From NCBI RefSeq assembly GCF_025263265.1, contig NZ_CP079869.1, positions 3,658,001 to 3,722,000 of the forward strand: DNA of 64,000 nt, in the 5' to 3' direction. Below, in pieces: positions 16,733-25,931 of this stretch (its first letter is position 1; the number at the start of each line of letters is the position of its first letter). This DNA is from Mycobacterium sp. SMC-4. Lineage in GTDB: Bacteria; Actinomycetota; Actinomycetes; Mycobacteriales; Mycobacteriaceae. The notes below the pieces were generated by a model. That model saw only the letters and a program-made list of their open reading frames with translations, made no database searches and was not told the DNA's origin. Position numbers and translations under genes: made by a program.

Positions 16733-18039
16733 GGTGCCGCCTCCACATCGGGCCGGACGTCATTCGGCGCCGGCACGTACACCGGGCGTGGTGTCGGTTC
16801 CGGGACCGACGCCAGTTCCGGGGCAGGTTCGGCAGGCGGACCGGGTGGTGGACCACCCGGCGGGGGGGCCGGTGGTGGCTCCCGGTAGGGATATCGCGGA
16901 TCGCCGGGGTTCCCGGTGATCGCGTCGGGCAGCGTCAATCGTGGCTCGCCGCCCTGGCCGGTCCGTGGATACGGTGCCGGCAGTGCCGGGCTGGCTTGTT
17001 GGCCCACCGGAGGGTCTGACAGTTCGGACGGCAGCAGCACATTCGGGTCCAAGCCGAGGTCGGAGAACGCCGCGTCGATGAACGGCTGCAGGAACTGCCC
17101 GGGTAGCAGGTTGGCGATGTAGGCCTTGAAGAACGGACCCGACGAGACGGACTCACCGAGCGACATTGCGTACGAATTCAGCCGTTTGATCGACTCCTGC
17201 ACCTCGGTTCTGCGGTTGTCCACCAGCGTGAGCACCCCGTTGAGCTTCTCCAGCGCGGGCTGCAGCGTCTCGCGGTTCTCCGAGATGAACCCCTTGATCT
17301 GCTGGGCCACTGCCGAAACGCTTCGACCCACCTGGTCCAGCGCCGCGCGCTGGGTCTGCAATTCGACCAGCAGGGCATTGCTATCGGCGATCAGATCGAC
17401 TACCTGACCCGTGCGGTCGGCCAGCACAGCAGTCGCCTTGTTGGCGTTGCTCAGCAGGTTGCGGAGTTCGTCGTCCCGCTTGTTCAAGGTTGCCGTGAAC
17501 CTCTCGACGCCATCGACCGCGACTCTCAGATCCGGTGGGGTATCGGAGAAAGTCTCTGCCAACACACGCAACGAGTCCGACACTTGGTTGGTGTCGAGCC
17601 CGCTGATGGCTGTGGTGAGGTCACCGAGCGCCTCGGGCAGCTGGTAGGGCGCCCGAGTGCGTTCCAGTGGGATCGGACCTTGCTGGAGGTCCTCGCCCCG
17701 CGGAGTCAGTTCCACTACCTTGGCACCAAGGATCGTTTGCGTCTTGATCGCTGCTTCGCTGCGGTCACCGAGGTGGACATCTGGCGCGAGCCGGAAGTTC
17801 ACCATCACCTGCGGACCGGTCAATTCCACGCTAGTCACCCGTCCGACATGGAGGCCGGACACCTGAACATCGGAACCTGAGGTGATGCCACCGGCTTCGG
17901 CGAAGTATGCGGCGTAGTTGTTGCCCTTGTTGAGAACCGGAAGCTTGTCATACTGCAGCGCGGCTAACGTGGCCCCCGCCATCACCGCAATTCCCAACAC
18001 GCCGACGGCGAGGGGGTGTCGTCGTGCCCGAGAGATCAT
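16729..18039 (-). CDS. MCE family protein, MceC position, mce operon 1
   Basis: A 436-residue MCE protein. Membrane helix at about residues 10-28, MCE domain at about 40-120 (GGITSGSDVQVSGLHVGRV), coiled helical region to about 330, then a strongly proline-rich tail of about 100 residues (PPPAPPPGGPPPGPP and similar) likely extended in the cell envelope. I chose the ATG at 18039 because it overlaps the mceB stop (ATGA) as elsewhere in the operon; the frame is open further upstream within mceB. Confidence 0.87.
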   Translation of the reverse strand: MISRARRHPLAVGVLGIAVMAGATLAALQYDKLPVLNKGNNYAAYFAEAGGITSGSDVQVSGLHVGRVTSVELTGPQVMVNFRLAPDVHLGDRSEAAIKTQTILGAKVVELTPRGEDLQQGPIPLERTRAPYQLPEALGDLTTAISGLDTNQVSDSLRVLAETFSDTPPDLRVAVDGVERFTATLNKRDDELRNLLSNANKATAVLADRTGQVVDLIADSNALLVELQTQRAALDQVGRSVSAVAQQIKGFISENRETLQPALEKLNGVLTLVDNRRTEVQESIKRLNSYAMSLGESVSSGPFFKAYIANLLPGQFLQPFIDAAFSDLGLDPNVLLPSELSDPPVGQQASPALPAPYPRTGQGGEPRLTLPDAITGNPGDPRYPYREPPPAPPPGGPPPGPPAEPAPELASVPEPTPRPVYVPAPNDVRPDVEAAP

Positions 18040-19064
18040 TTCGGCGCGCACCTGCCGGTAGACTGACCCGCCATCTTGACATACACCGGTTGACCACCTT
18101 TGCCGTTGAGCTTGAGCACGATGTCGCACAGGTAAAAGCTGAAGAAGTCGCCGTACAAACCTTGCCGCCCGAGCGCCCGGTACGCGTCCGGCAGGGTCGC
18201 CAACAGTTCGTCCACGTACTCGTGGTCGGCCACGACCAGGCCCGCCGTCCGATCCGTCTCGGCCACCACCTTCGTCAACGGCGGACGTGCCGCATCCAGA
18301 AGCTCGGCGATCGATCTTGCCGCTGAATCAGCGTGTCCTACCGCCGAACTCAGGTCGTTCTTGCGCACCTGGAGGGTGCTGACGAGCTCAGCCAGGGCAT
18401 CTACTCCCTTGTCCAACTGGCTACTCTGGTCGCCGAACGATCCCAAGACCGTGTTCAAGTTGGTGACGACCTGGCCGATCAACTCGTCGCGGTCGGCCAA
18501 CGTGTTGGTCAGCGCGGCAGTGTGCGTCAGCAGCGAACCGATGGTCGCACCCTGTCCTTGGAATGCACGGATCAACTGCCCACTCAAGGCATTGACTTGA
18601 TCGGGATCCAATGCACGGAACAGTGGGCGGAATCCGCCGATCAGCGCGTCGAGATCCAGAGCGGGCGCTGTTTGGTCCACACCGATGGTGTCCCAGGGTT
18701 CGAGGGTCTGGGTGCCGCCCGGCCCCTCCTCCAGACCGAGGTAGCGACCGCCGATCAGATCGTCATAGCGGATGGCTGCGCGACTGCCGTCGGTCAGCAC
18801 CACCGAATCGTCGGCGGTGAACTCCACCACCAGGGTGGCGTCCGGTTGCAGCGAAATCGCCTTTACCTTACCGACTTCCACCCCGGCCACCCGGACGAAG
18901 TTCCCGCTTTGCAAGCCACTGACGTTGCTGAACACGGCACGGTAGGTCACCTCACGCTGGAAACGCAGTTCGGCGAAGACCGCAAACATCGCAAACAGTC
19001 CGGTAATGCACACCGCCAGGAATGCGCCCAGACGCCAGAGCACGTGGCGCAGGTCAGCTCTCAT
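18036..19064 (-). CDS. MCE family protein, MceB position, mce operon 1
   Basis: A 342-residue MCE protein with a membrane helix at about residues 10-32, MCE domain at about 38-115 (GLQSGNFVRVAGVEVGKV; YDDLIGGRYLGLEEG) and the helical region that follows in all actinobacterial Mce proteins. The C-terminus is short and ends in a cysteine-containing STGRCAPK, matching the operon 2 MceB end (TGRCVHE), which supports orthologous position. It starts 18 nt after the mceA stop. Confidence 0.88.
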   Translation of the reverse strand: MRADLRHVLWRLGAFLAVCITGLFAMFAVFAELRFQREVTYRAVFSNVSGLQSGNFVRVAGVEVGKVKAISLQPDATLVVEFTADDSVVLTDGSRAAIRYDDLIGGRYLGLEEGPGGTQTLEPWDTIGVDQTAPALDLDALIGGFRPLFRALDPDQVNALSGQLIRAFQGQGATIGSLLTHTAALTNTLADRDELIGQVVTNLNTVLGSFGDQSSQLDKGVDALAELVSTLQVRKNDLSSAVGHADSAARSIAELLDAARPPLTKVVAETDRTAGLVVADHEYVDELLATLPDAYRALGRQGLYGDFFSFYLCDIVLKLNGKGGQPVYVKMAGQSTGRCAPK

Positions 19065-19082
19065 TGCAGCGCTCTTCTTTCA

Positions 19083-20492
19083 CTAGGACGTCCCGACCGC
19101 TGGCGGCGGGGCGTGCGGTTCACTGCCGGGTGGCGGCGGACCCGGCTCCCGGGGCTGTCCGGGTGGCGGCGCGGGGGGCAGACCCGGCCACAGCGGGGTG
19201 CCATCCGGTGCGTACAGCTGCGCCCCGTACGCCGGCGCGCCCGGATACGGAACCGGGCCGGGCGCGGGCGGCCCGAGGTTGCGAATGCTCGGCGGCTCAG
19301 GCACCGCGCGTGTAGCCGGCAGATAGTTGGCGTAACCGGGGAAGCCGATACCGGGGTTGGGACGGATGTCCAGGCCGGTGCCCCACCCGGTGTTGGTGAT
19401 GAGCTGCCGTTGCGGGAAGTTGTCATCGACGATGGGCAGCGACCCGCAGCCGGGCTGTCCACCAGGTCCGCCCTTGGCGCCGACGATCGGCAGATTCTGC
19501 GGGTATCGGTACTGGTCGTCGCCGAGCAGCAGTGCAACGTCGGTGGTGACCGACCTACCGTTGATGCCTCCGGTCACGTCGTAGCCACCGTTTTCCAGGA
19601 ACCAGTGGCCGCCGACCAGCATGCAGGTCAGCTGCGGGTTGTACTTCATCACCAATCCCGTCGTCGGCTCCAGCACATTGACGGCGTCGACCAAGTTGTC
19701 CTTGTTCGGACCAATGAGATCGATTCCGGATCGGGCCATTCCGGTGACGCTGACCAGGAGGTCATCAAGGTGAGCGGAGTTCTCGGTAACCGTGACGGCG
19801 GTGGTAGCAGCGGCGTCGAGCACGGCGAGAATGTCTTGTGCAGCGGCACTGTAGGTGTCGCTGAAGCCCTCGATGGCGCGCCAGTCATCCCGGATGATCT
19901 CGCTACGACTGTTCAGCGCGGCGAGCACCGTGTCGGCGTCGGAGGTAGCGCGACCGATGGTCTCGCCTTCGCCGCGGACACCCTCTGCGACCGCAGACAG
20001 CACCCCGTTGAGTTTGACCGGATCGATCCGCTTGAGTACCTCGGTGAGGTTTTGGAACACCGTATTCACCTCGGTGCTGACGTTCTGTGCCGGGATCACC
20101 GCGCCAGCAGTGAGCCGCGGTTGTACCGGGGTGTCCGGCGCGATCAAGTCGACGTACTTGGCACCGAATACGGTGGTCGCCTTGATTTGTGCGGCCACAT
20201 TGGCCGGGATGTACCGCACCTGCTTTGGATCGATCTCCAGATCGAGCCGTGCCGACTCTACCCCGCCCTCCACGGCGCTGACTCGGCCGATCTCCACGCC
20301 CCGCATCTTCACTTTGGCGCCGGATTCCATCACCAACCCGGACCTTTCCGAGGTAACGGTCACCCGCACGACCGGAGTGAACGACCGGGTGAACAATGCC
20401 CACGTCAGCGCAACCATGGCAGCGATGACGGCAAAGAGCACGAAAGTCCACCACCGTGGCGCCAATCTCTTGTCCTGGCGCAGCGAATCCAT
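19083..20492 (-). CDS. MCE family protein, MceA position, mce operon 1
   Basis: A 469-residue MCE protein and the first Mce subunit of the operon. Membrane helix at about residues 15-36, MCE domain at about 40-118 (GLVMESGAKVKMRGVEIGRV; TTVFGAKYVDLIAP), helical region to about 290, a conserved globular stretch with cysteines, and an 85-residue proline/glycine tail (PGLPPAPPPGQPREP). Its VKMRGVEIG and ATTVFGAKYV match MceA of operon 2. The start is 3 nt after the yrbEB stop. Confidence 0.9.
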   Translation of the reverse strand: MDSLRQDKRLAPRWWTFVLFAVIAAMVALTWALFTRSFTPVVRVTVTSERSGLVMESGAKVKMRGVEIGRVSAVEGGVESARLDLEIDPKQVRYIPANVAAQIKATTVFGAKYVDLIAPDTPVQPRLTAGAVIPAQNVSTEVNTVFQNLTEVLKRIDPVKLNGVLSAVAEGVRGEGETIGRATSDADTVLAALNSRSEIIRDDWRAIEGFSDTYSAAAQDILAVLDAAATTAVTVTENSAHLDDLLVSVTGMARSGIDLIGPNKDNLVDAVNVLEPTTGLVMKYNPQLTCMLVGGHWFLENGGYDVTGGINGRSVTTDVALLLGDDQYRYPQNLPIVGAKGGPGGQPGCGSLPIVDDNFPQRQLITNTGWGTGLDIRPNPGIGFPGYANYLPATRAVPEPPSIRNLGPPAPGPVPYPGAPAYGAQLYAPDGTPLWPGLPPAPPPGQPREPGPPPPGSEPHAPPPAVGTS

Positions 20493-20495
20493 GTG

Positions 20496-21344
20496 TCACC
20501 CCGAGAGATTGAAGTTTCCGGATTGGCCGTAGATGGCCAGCGAGACGAACAACGTCACGATCGACGCGACCACCAGCGAGGCCCGCACCGCACGGCCGAC
20601 GGCTTCGCCCACGCCGGCCGGACCGCCCGAGGCGGTGAACCCGTAGTAGGTGTGCACCAGCATCACCACCACGGCCATCGAAATCGCTTGCAGGAAAGAC
20701 CATAAGACATCGACCGGATTGAGGAAGGTGGTGAAGTAGTGGTCGTAGACACCAGTGGACTGACCATAGAAGAACGTGGTGCCCAAGCGCGCGGCCACAA
20801 AGGCCACCTGCACCGAGATGCAGTACAGCGGAATCACCACCAGTACACCGGCCAGTACTCGAGTGGAAGCCAGGTAGGCGATGGAACGGATACCCATCAC
20901 CTCCAATGCGTCGATCTCCTCGTTGATCCGCATCGCCCCTAGTTGCGCCGTGGTGCCCGCGCCGACGGTCGCCGCCAACCCGATACCGGCCACCAGCGGC
21001 GAGGTGATGCGGACGTTGAGGAATGCCGAACTGAAGCCGGCTAGTGCCTCGACCCCCACGTCGGCCAGCTGGTTGTAGACCTGGACCGCGATCCACGACC
21101 CGGCGGACAGCGTCAGGAATGCGACGATGACGAGGGTTCCGCCGATGATGGCCAACGCCCCGAGACCGAGGCTCATTTGCGCAATCAATCGTAGTAGTTC
21201 GACGTTGTATCTGGTCAGGGCATCGCCCATGCCTTTGAGCGTGTGCCCGTAGAATTGAGTCTGGCGGCCCAGCCGATCCCAGCCCTCCAGCCATCCGGTC
21301 AGTGTCCGCCGGATACGCGGCAACGTCGGCGTGCTGGGAGTCAT
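20496..21344 (-). CDS. YrbE/MlaE-type ABC permease, YrbEB position, mce operon 1
   Basis: A 282-residue membrane protein of the MlaE/YrbE family, the permease that works with the Mce tunnel and a separate ATPase. It has about five to six membrane segments, the family signature AQLGAMRINEEIDALEVMGI (cytoplasmic coupling helix) and the conserved end YGQSGNFNLSG, nearly identical to the operon 2 YrbEB end. ATG overlaps the yrbEA stop by ATGA, although the frame stays open further upstream. No MceG-type ATPase is encoded in the window. Confidence 0.92.
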   Translation of the reverse strand: MTPSTPTLPRIRRTLTGWLEGWDRLGRQTQFYGHTLKGMGDALTRYNVELLRLIAQMSLGLGALAIIGGTLVIVAFLTLSAGSWIAVQVYNQLADVGVEALAGFSSAFLNVRITSPLVAGIGLAATVGAGTTAQLGAMRINEEIDALEVMGIRSIAYLASTRVLAGVLVVIPLYCISVQVAFVAARLGTTFFYGQSTGVYDHYFTTFLNPVDVLWSFLQAISMAVVVMLVHTYYGFTASGGPAGVGEAVGRAVRASLVVASIVTLFVSLAIYGQSGNFNLSG

Positions 21345-22111
21345 AGCGTCACCTTGACCGCGACGGCCGTGGCGATCACGTTGATCACGAACAACGCCAT
21401 GAATGAGAAGACCACCGTCTCGTTGACGGCGGTGCCGACCCCGGCCGGCCCACCCCCAACCGACAATCCCTTGTAGCAGGCGATCATTGCCGCGGCCAGA
21501 CCGAAGATCGATGCCTTGACCAGGCACACGATCACCTCCGGCACCCCGATCAAAAGTGTCAGACCGGCCACGAAGGCCCCCGGCGTCACATGTTGGACGT
21601 AGACCGAAAAGAAGAACCCGCCGACTATGCCGACGATGGTCACCACAGACGCCAGCAGTAGCGAAACCACCGTTGCAGCAAGCACTCTGGGTACTACCAG
21701 CGCCTGGATCGGGTCGATACCCAGTACCCGCATTGCGTCAATTTCCTCACGGATGGTGCGAGATCCGAGGTCTGCACACATTGCGGTGGCTCCCGCGCCT
21801 GCGATCACCAGCACGGTCACAATCGGCCCGATCTGCGTGACCGCACCAAGGGCGGCACCGGTACCGGAAAAGTCGGCAGCGCCGATCTCGACGAACAAGA
21901 TGTTGAGGGTGAAGACCGTCAGCACGGTGAACGGAATTGCCAACATGATGGTCGGCACGATCGACACCCGGGCCACAAACCAGGTCTGCACCAGGAACTC
22001 CCGCCAGGCGAACGGAGGCTTGAACGTCGCCGTCAGGGTGTCGAACGCCATCAGGAAGAAGTCACCGAGTGCACGCACCGGCTTGGTCGCCGCGGCATAG
22101 GCGATGGTCAT
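21341..22111 (-). CDS. YrbE/MlaE-type ABC permease, YrbEA position, mce operon 1
   Basis: A 256-residue MlaE/YrbE permease, first large gene of mce operon 1. The signature ADLGSRTIREEIDAMRVLGI is the conserved coupling helix, and FSVYVQ and NETVVFSFMALFVINV match the operon 2 copy. There is no good ribosome-binding site directly upstream, but its ATG overlaps the stop of a possible 26-codon leader ORF (22108-22188) as ATGA, so it may be translated by coupling. A perfect palindrome about 100 nt upstream is the likely TetR-controlled promoter. Confidence 0.9.
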   Translation of the reverse strand: MTIAYAAATKPVRALGDFFLMAFDTLTATFKPPFAWREFLVQTWFVARVSIVPTIMLAIPFTVLTVFTLNILFVEIGAADFSGTGAALGAVTQIGPIVTVLVIAGAGATAMCADLGSRTIREEIDAMRVLGIDPIQALVVPRVLAATVVSLLLASVVTIVGIVGGFFFSVYVQHVTPGAFVAGLTLLIGVPEVIVCLVKASIFGLAAAMIACYKGLSVGGGPAGVGTAVNETVVFSFMALFVINVIATAVAVKVTL

Positions 22112-22188
22112 TGGCGCACCGCCGACCGGATGACCACCGAGATCGTGGCCCCGAACTCACTTTCGGTGTCTCGCCGCAGCTCATCCAT
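22108..22188 (-). CDS. Possible 26-codon leader ORF coupled to yrbEA
   Basis: The frame starts at ATG 22188 and encodes MDELRRDTESEFGATISVVI plus six more residues before a TGA that overlaps the yrbEA ATG (ATGA). GGAGGG lies about 10 nt upstream of its start, and a GTG at 22206 could extend it by six residues. yrbEA itself has no obvious ribosome-binding site, which makes translational coupling attractive. It has no recognisable domain and could be just a coupling or regulatory leader; conservation has not been examined. Confidence 0.4.
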   Translation of the reverse strand: MDELRRDTESEFGATISVVIRSAVRQ

Positions 22189-22209
22189 CCTGCATCCACC
22201 CTCCACCAG

Positions 22210-22233
22210 ACTTTACCGGCCAGCCGGTAAAGT
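22210..22233. promoter_or_regulatory. Perfect TetR-type operator over the mce operon 1 promoter
   Basis: Arms ACTTTACCGGC and its exact reverse complement, separated by CA. On the minus strand the downstream arm contains TAAAGT, which fits the TANNNT -10 box, placing a start near 22203. A near-identical site lies in front of the TetR-HyuA operon (46565-46590). Confidence 0.75.
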
Positions 22234-22330
22234 AGCTCGAACGTAGGCCGCGCCGGCAAAGGCTGTCAAGGGTCATCTGCCGTCTGACCGATGAGTCTGG
22301 ATGTGATCCGCCGCGAGAACCGCGGCTTCA

Positions 22331-23113
22331 TCAGGCCGCACTCGCCGCTCCGCCGTCCACCTCGAGAACGCTCCCAGTGAGGTACGCCCCGGCCCGTGAC
22401 GCGAGGAACTGCACTGCGCCGACGATGTCGTCTGCCCGCCCGGTCCGCCCTAGCGGCACCGTCGAGAGCAACTCAGCCCGCGTCGTCGCGTCGTCGAGGG
22501 CGAAAGCGCTCATCCGGCTCGGAAAATAGCCAGGAGCGATGGCATTGACCGTGATGTGCTCCTTGGCGAGTCGCCCGGCAAGATGGCGGGTCAGCATGTG
22601 CACGGCGGCCTTTGTCGCGCTGTACGGGTAGTTCTCCACCGCGGTGACCCGATGGCCGGCCAGCGAACCCACGTTGACCACGCGGGCGGGGTCGTCCGCC
22701 GAGGCCGCCCGCCGCAGCGGCACCAAAAGTGTTGTCGTCAAACGGAACAGTCCGATCAGGTTCACATTGGTGAGTTTGTGCCATGCGTCGTCAGGAAAAT
22801 CATCCAGCGGCGCGCCCCACGTCGCGCCGGCATTGTTGACCAGTAGGTCGAGTCGGCCGTCGAACTCGGTGGCCACCGCCTTGGCGATGGCTGCACTGCC
22901 CTCGGGCACGCCCACGTCGGCGACAATCGACACACACTGTCCGCGCGAGGACAGCTGCGCGGCCACCGCCTCCCCCGCTGCGGCGCGACGTGAGGCGATG
23001 ACCACCCGCGCCCCCGCGTCGACCAGCCCGGTGGCGATCATCTCGCCGAGACCCGCCGATCCCCCGGTGACGACGGCGGTCTTACCCGTGATGGAGAAGA
23101 TCCCGGCGTTCAC
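22331..23113 (-). CDS. Short-chain dehydrogenase/reductase
   Basis: A 260-residue classical SDR. Nucleotide-binding TGGSAGLG lies near residue 15, NNAGAT near 90, the active-site serine in NVGSLAGH and the YPYSATKAA motif (Tyr and Lys) near 160, so it should be catalytically competent. ASRR after the second strand favours NADP(H). It would oxidise a hydroxyl or reduce a keto group on a CoA ester or cyclic substrate. GTG overlaps the stop of the preceding SDR (GTGA). It is the last gene of the FadD-thiolase-crotonase-SDR run and is followed by the 220-bp leader of mce operon 1. Confidence 0.88.
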   Translation of the reverse strand: MNAGIFSITGKTAVVTGGSAGLGEMIATGLVDAGARVVIASRRAAAGEAVAAQLSSRGQCVSIVADVGVPEGSAAIAKAVATEFDGRLDLLVNNAGATWGAPLDDFPDDAWHKLTNVNLIGLFRLTTTLLVPLRRAASADDPARVVNVGSLAGHRVTAVENYPYSATKAAVHMLTRHLAGRLAKEHITVNAIAPGYFPSRMSAFALDDATTRAELLSTVPLGRTGRADDIVGAVQFLASRAGAYLTGSVLEVDGGAASAA

Positions 23114-23937
23114 AGCGTCACCGAGAACCCGCCGTTGACGCCGACCGTCTGCCCGGTGATCCACCCGGCGGCCTCGGACGCCAGGAAACAGATCATCGCC
23201 GATCCGTCGGCAGGCTCACCGATACGCCGGATCATGTAGTGCTCGAGCACCTTTCGGTGCACTCGCTCGTCGGCGAGCATATCGGCGGTCGCCGGTGTGT
23301 ACGTCGCGCCAAGAGCCACGGAGTTCGCAGTGATCAGATGGCGCCCGCCGATCCGGGCCAGTGCCCGGGTCAGCCCGGCTGCGCCGGCCTTGGCGCCCGA
23401 GTATGCTTCCAAACCGTTGCCCTCGCCCATTCGCCCGGCATCGGAGATGACGGTGACGATGCGCCCTCCCCGGCCCGCACGCACCATCTGTTCGACGGCA
23501 TGGCGCCCGCAGTTGAGGACACCGCCGAGGTTGACCCGCACTGACCGGTCCCACTGCTCAGGAGTTTGCTCCCAGAACGGCACCGACGGCGGGTGGGTGC
23601 CGCCGCCGCCCTGATTGCCGGCGTTGTTCACCAGGATCCCGACCGGGCCGAGTTCGCGTTCGACGCTCGCGAACATGGCGCCGACTTCGTCGAAGTCACC
23701 GACGTCGGCCGGTGCGGCGATAGCTGGCACCCCTGATTCGCGAATCTCCTTGGCAACGCGCGCGGCCCGGTCGGCATCGATGTCGTTGACGGCTACCCCT
23801 CCGGCACCCAGCCGGGCAAGGTCGTGCACGATTCGATATCCGACGCCTTGCCCGGCGCCGGTAACCACGGCAACTCGGCCGGCCATATCCATGCCGATGA
23901 CGGCCTCCTCCGCCTGGACTGCGGCTTCCTCACTCAT
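23110..23937 (-). CDS. Short-chain dehydrogenase/reductase
   Basis: A 275-residue classical SDR with a 15-residue extra N-terminus. Motifs: TGAGQGVG cofactor loop, NDID after strand 2 (acidic residue suggesting NAD(H)), NNAGNQGG, the serine in VISDAGR and YSGAKAG as the catalytic Tyr-Lys pair. ATG at 23937 lies two nt beyond the crotonase stop. It is adjacent to, but clearly different from, the following SDR, so the pathway may need two distinct redox steps. Confidence 0.87.
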   Translation of the reverse strand: MSEEAAVQAEEAVIGMDMAGRVAVVTGAGQGVGYRIVHDLARLGAGGVAVNDIDADRAARVAKEIRESGVPAIAAPADVGDFDEVGAMFASVERELGPVGILVNNAGNQGGGGTHPPSVPFWEQTPEQWDRSVRVNLGGVLNCGRHAVEQMVRAGRGGRIVTVISDAGRMGEGNGLEAYSGAKAGAAGLTRALARIGGRHLITANSVALGATYTPATADMLADERVHRKVLEHYMIRRIGEPADGSAMICFLASEAAGWITGQTVGVNGGFSVTL

Positions 23938-23939
23938 CC

Positions 23940-24719
23940 TCAGCGGCCCTTCCATATCGGTGCTCTCTTCTCGGCGAACGCCGCCAAGCCCTCCTTGAAG
24001 TCCTCGGACACCAAGACTGGTTCGATCAACGGGGTTTGCAGTTCCCAACTCTCCCGGTCGCCCCATTCCTGGGAGCGACGCACCACCGCGGCACTGGCTT
24101 GAACCGCCACCGGCCCGTTGGCCGCGACCTCCTCGGCCAGTTCGAGGGCAACCGCACGGGCCTGGCCGGGTTCGGTCAGCCGATTGACCAGGCCCAGGGT
24201 GTGGAATTGCTCAGCGCTCAAAGGTTTTCCGGTGATCGCCAGTTCCATGGCACGGTGATACGGAATGCGCCGCGGCAGGCGGAACAGGCCGCCTCCCATC
24301 GCGGGCACCGCCCGGGACGCCTCGGGTAGCCCCATTGTCGCGTCTCTGGCGGCCACGATCAGATCGCAGGCCAGACACAGTTCCAGGCCGCCGCCGAGGG
24401 CGTGTCCTTCCACCGCGGCGATCACCGGTTTCGTCGGGGGTTCGAGCATGATGCCGCATCCGCCGCGCCGTTCGGTGCGCGCGATCTCGCCGCGCGCGGC
24501 GGCCTTCAGATCCTGGCCTGCCGAGAAGGTTCCGCCCGCCCCGGTCAGAACGGCAACCCGCAAGGCGGGGTCCGCCTCGAAACTGTCGACCGCAGCTTCC
24601 ATCGCACGTGCGGTTGCCAGGTCGAAGGCGTTGCGGTGGTGCGGGCGGTTGATGGTCAGCACCGCGACATGGCCGACGCGCTCGAGGAGGATCAGCTCAT
24701 CGGGGCTCTGCTCGGCCAT
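23940..24719 (-). CDS. Enoyl-CoA hydratase/isomerase family protein
   Basis: A 259-residue crotonase of standard length. Both oxyanion segments (FSAGQDLKAA; EGHALGGGLELCLACDL) and both acidic positions (GGGLEL and LPEASRAVPAMGG) are present, so unlike the other two crotonases of the window it keeps the two-glutamate hydratase arrangement. ATG at 24719 overlaps the thiolase stop (TGATG); a GTG one codon earlier is also possible. Ends FAEKRAPIWKGR, the usual crotonase tail. Confidence 0.88.
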   Translation of the reverse strand: MAEQSPDELILLERVGHVAVLTINRPHHRNAFDLATARAMEAAVDSFEADPALRVAVLTGAGGTFSAGQDLKAAARGEIARTERRGGCGIMLEPPTKPVIAAVEGHALGGGLELCLACDLIVAARDATMGLPEASRAVPAMGGGLFRLPRRIPYHRAMELAITGKPLSAEQFHTLGLVNRLTEPGQARAVALELAEEVAANGPVAVQASAAVVRRSQEWGDRESWELQTPLIEPVLVSEDFKEGLAAFAEKRAPIWKGR

Positions 24720-25924
24720 CACGCTGCTCCCCCGGCGCGTGGGCCCTGATACAGCGTCACCACGCAGGCGCTACCCAGACCGTGGTTGTGTGACAAGGCA
24801 GTACGCGCCCCGGCAACCTGACGGTCACCTGCCTCTCCGCGCAGCTGCCACACCAACTCGGCGCACTGTGCCAGCCCGGTCGCCCCGAGCGGATGCCCTT
24901 TGGAGATCAATCCGCCTGACGGGTTGACCACCCAGCGTCCGCCGTAGGTGGTGGCACCATCATCGGCGAGACGACCACCCTCGCCTTCAGCGCACAATCC
25001 CAACGCCTCGTAGAGCAACAGCTCGTTGATCGAGAAGCAGTCGTGCAGCTCGATCACATCAAGATCCACCGGGCCCAGGCCGGTTCGTTCGTAGACCTCG
25101 TTAGCAGCTCGGCGGGAGGCGTCGCGCCCCACGACGTCGAAAGCGCTTTCCGATTCAAACGTCTCCGCGGTATCGGTGGTCAGCGCCTGCCCCGCGATAT
25201 GGACCGCCCGGTTCTCCATGCCGTACTTGGCGACGAAGTCCTCGGAGGCCACGATCGCGGCGGCCGAACCATCCGAGGTGGGCGAGCACTGCAGTTTGGT
25301 CAGCATGTCGCAGACCTGGGTCGAACCCATGATCTCGTCGAGCGAGTACACCGTGCGGAACTGTGCGCGTGGGTTTTTCGCCGAGTGGCGGTGGTTCTTC
25401 TCGGCCACCTTGCCGAATTGCTCGGCGGTGGTTCCGAACCTCTCCTGATGCTCCAGACCGGCGTTTCGAAACAGCTCCAACATGGGCGGTGCGCCGCTGG
25501 CCGGCCGGTGCCGGGCGGCCACCTCCAGGAAGGGCTGCACGGGACTGGCGATATCCGGATAAGCCATGTTCCCAAGTGATCCCGGCTTCATCTTCTCGAA
25601 ACCCACCGCCAGCACGCAATCGGCGGCCCCGCCTTCGACGAGTTGTCGAGCGGCGAACAACGCCGAGGATCCACTGGCGCAGTTGTTGTTGACGTTGAGC
25701 ACCGGGATGCCCGTCCGGCCGAGGCCGTAGAGAGCCCGCTGGCCGGCCGTCGAGTCCGCGTGCACATAGCCCACCAGAGCTTGCTCGATATGCGGGTATT
25801 CGATCCCTGCGTCTTGGAGTGCCTCACTGATCGCGGCGCCGGCCAATTCAGGGTAATCGGCGGACGACTCGCCGGGTTTGGTGAACGGCGTCATGCCGAC
25901 GCCGATGACGTGAGCGGTTCTCAT
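24719..25924 (-). CDS. SCPx/lipid-transfer-type thiolase
   Basis: A 401-residue thiolase of the SCP2-thiolase branch that is common in mycobacterial sterol and branched-acid pathways. The nucleophilic cysteine is in VNNNCASGSSAL (about residue 88), the HDCF histidine in IELHDCFSINEL and the second base region in GGLISKGHPLGATG, so the active site appears intact. It would cleave a 3-ketoacyl-CoA with CoA. Start chosen at the ATG at 25924, giving the family's usual MRTAHVIGVGMTPF opening; the frame is open further into the synthetase gene. The synthetase stop lies 7 nt upstream. Confidence 0.88.
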   Translation of the reverse strand: MRTAHVIGVGMTPFTKPGESSADYPELAGAAISEALQDAGIEYPHIEQALVGYVHADSTAGQRALYGLGRTGIPVLNVNNNCASGSSALFAARQLVEGGAADCVLAVGFEKMKPGSLGNMAYPDIASPVQPFLEVAARHRPASGAPPMLELFRNAGLEHQERFGTTAEQFGKVAEKNHRHSAKNPRAQFRTVYSLDEIMGSTQVCDMLTKLQCSPTSDGSAAAIVASEDFVAKYGMENRAVHIAGQALTTDTAETFESESAFDVVGRDASRRAANEVYERTGLGPVDLDVIELHDCFSINELLLYEALGLCAEGEGGRLADDGATTYGGRWVVNPSGGLISKGHPLGATGLAQCAELVWQLRGEAGDRQVAGARTALSHNHGLGSACVVTLYQGPRAGGAA

Positions 25925-25931
25925 CGGTTCG

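Noticed and set aside
18333..20705. A 790-codon open frame on the plus strand
   Set aside because: It lies antisense to mceA, mceB and yrbEB, which have clear domains; long antisense frames are common in GC-rich DNA. The same applies to the plus-strand frame at 4961-7168.
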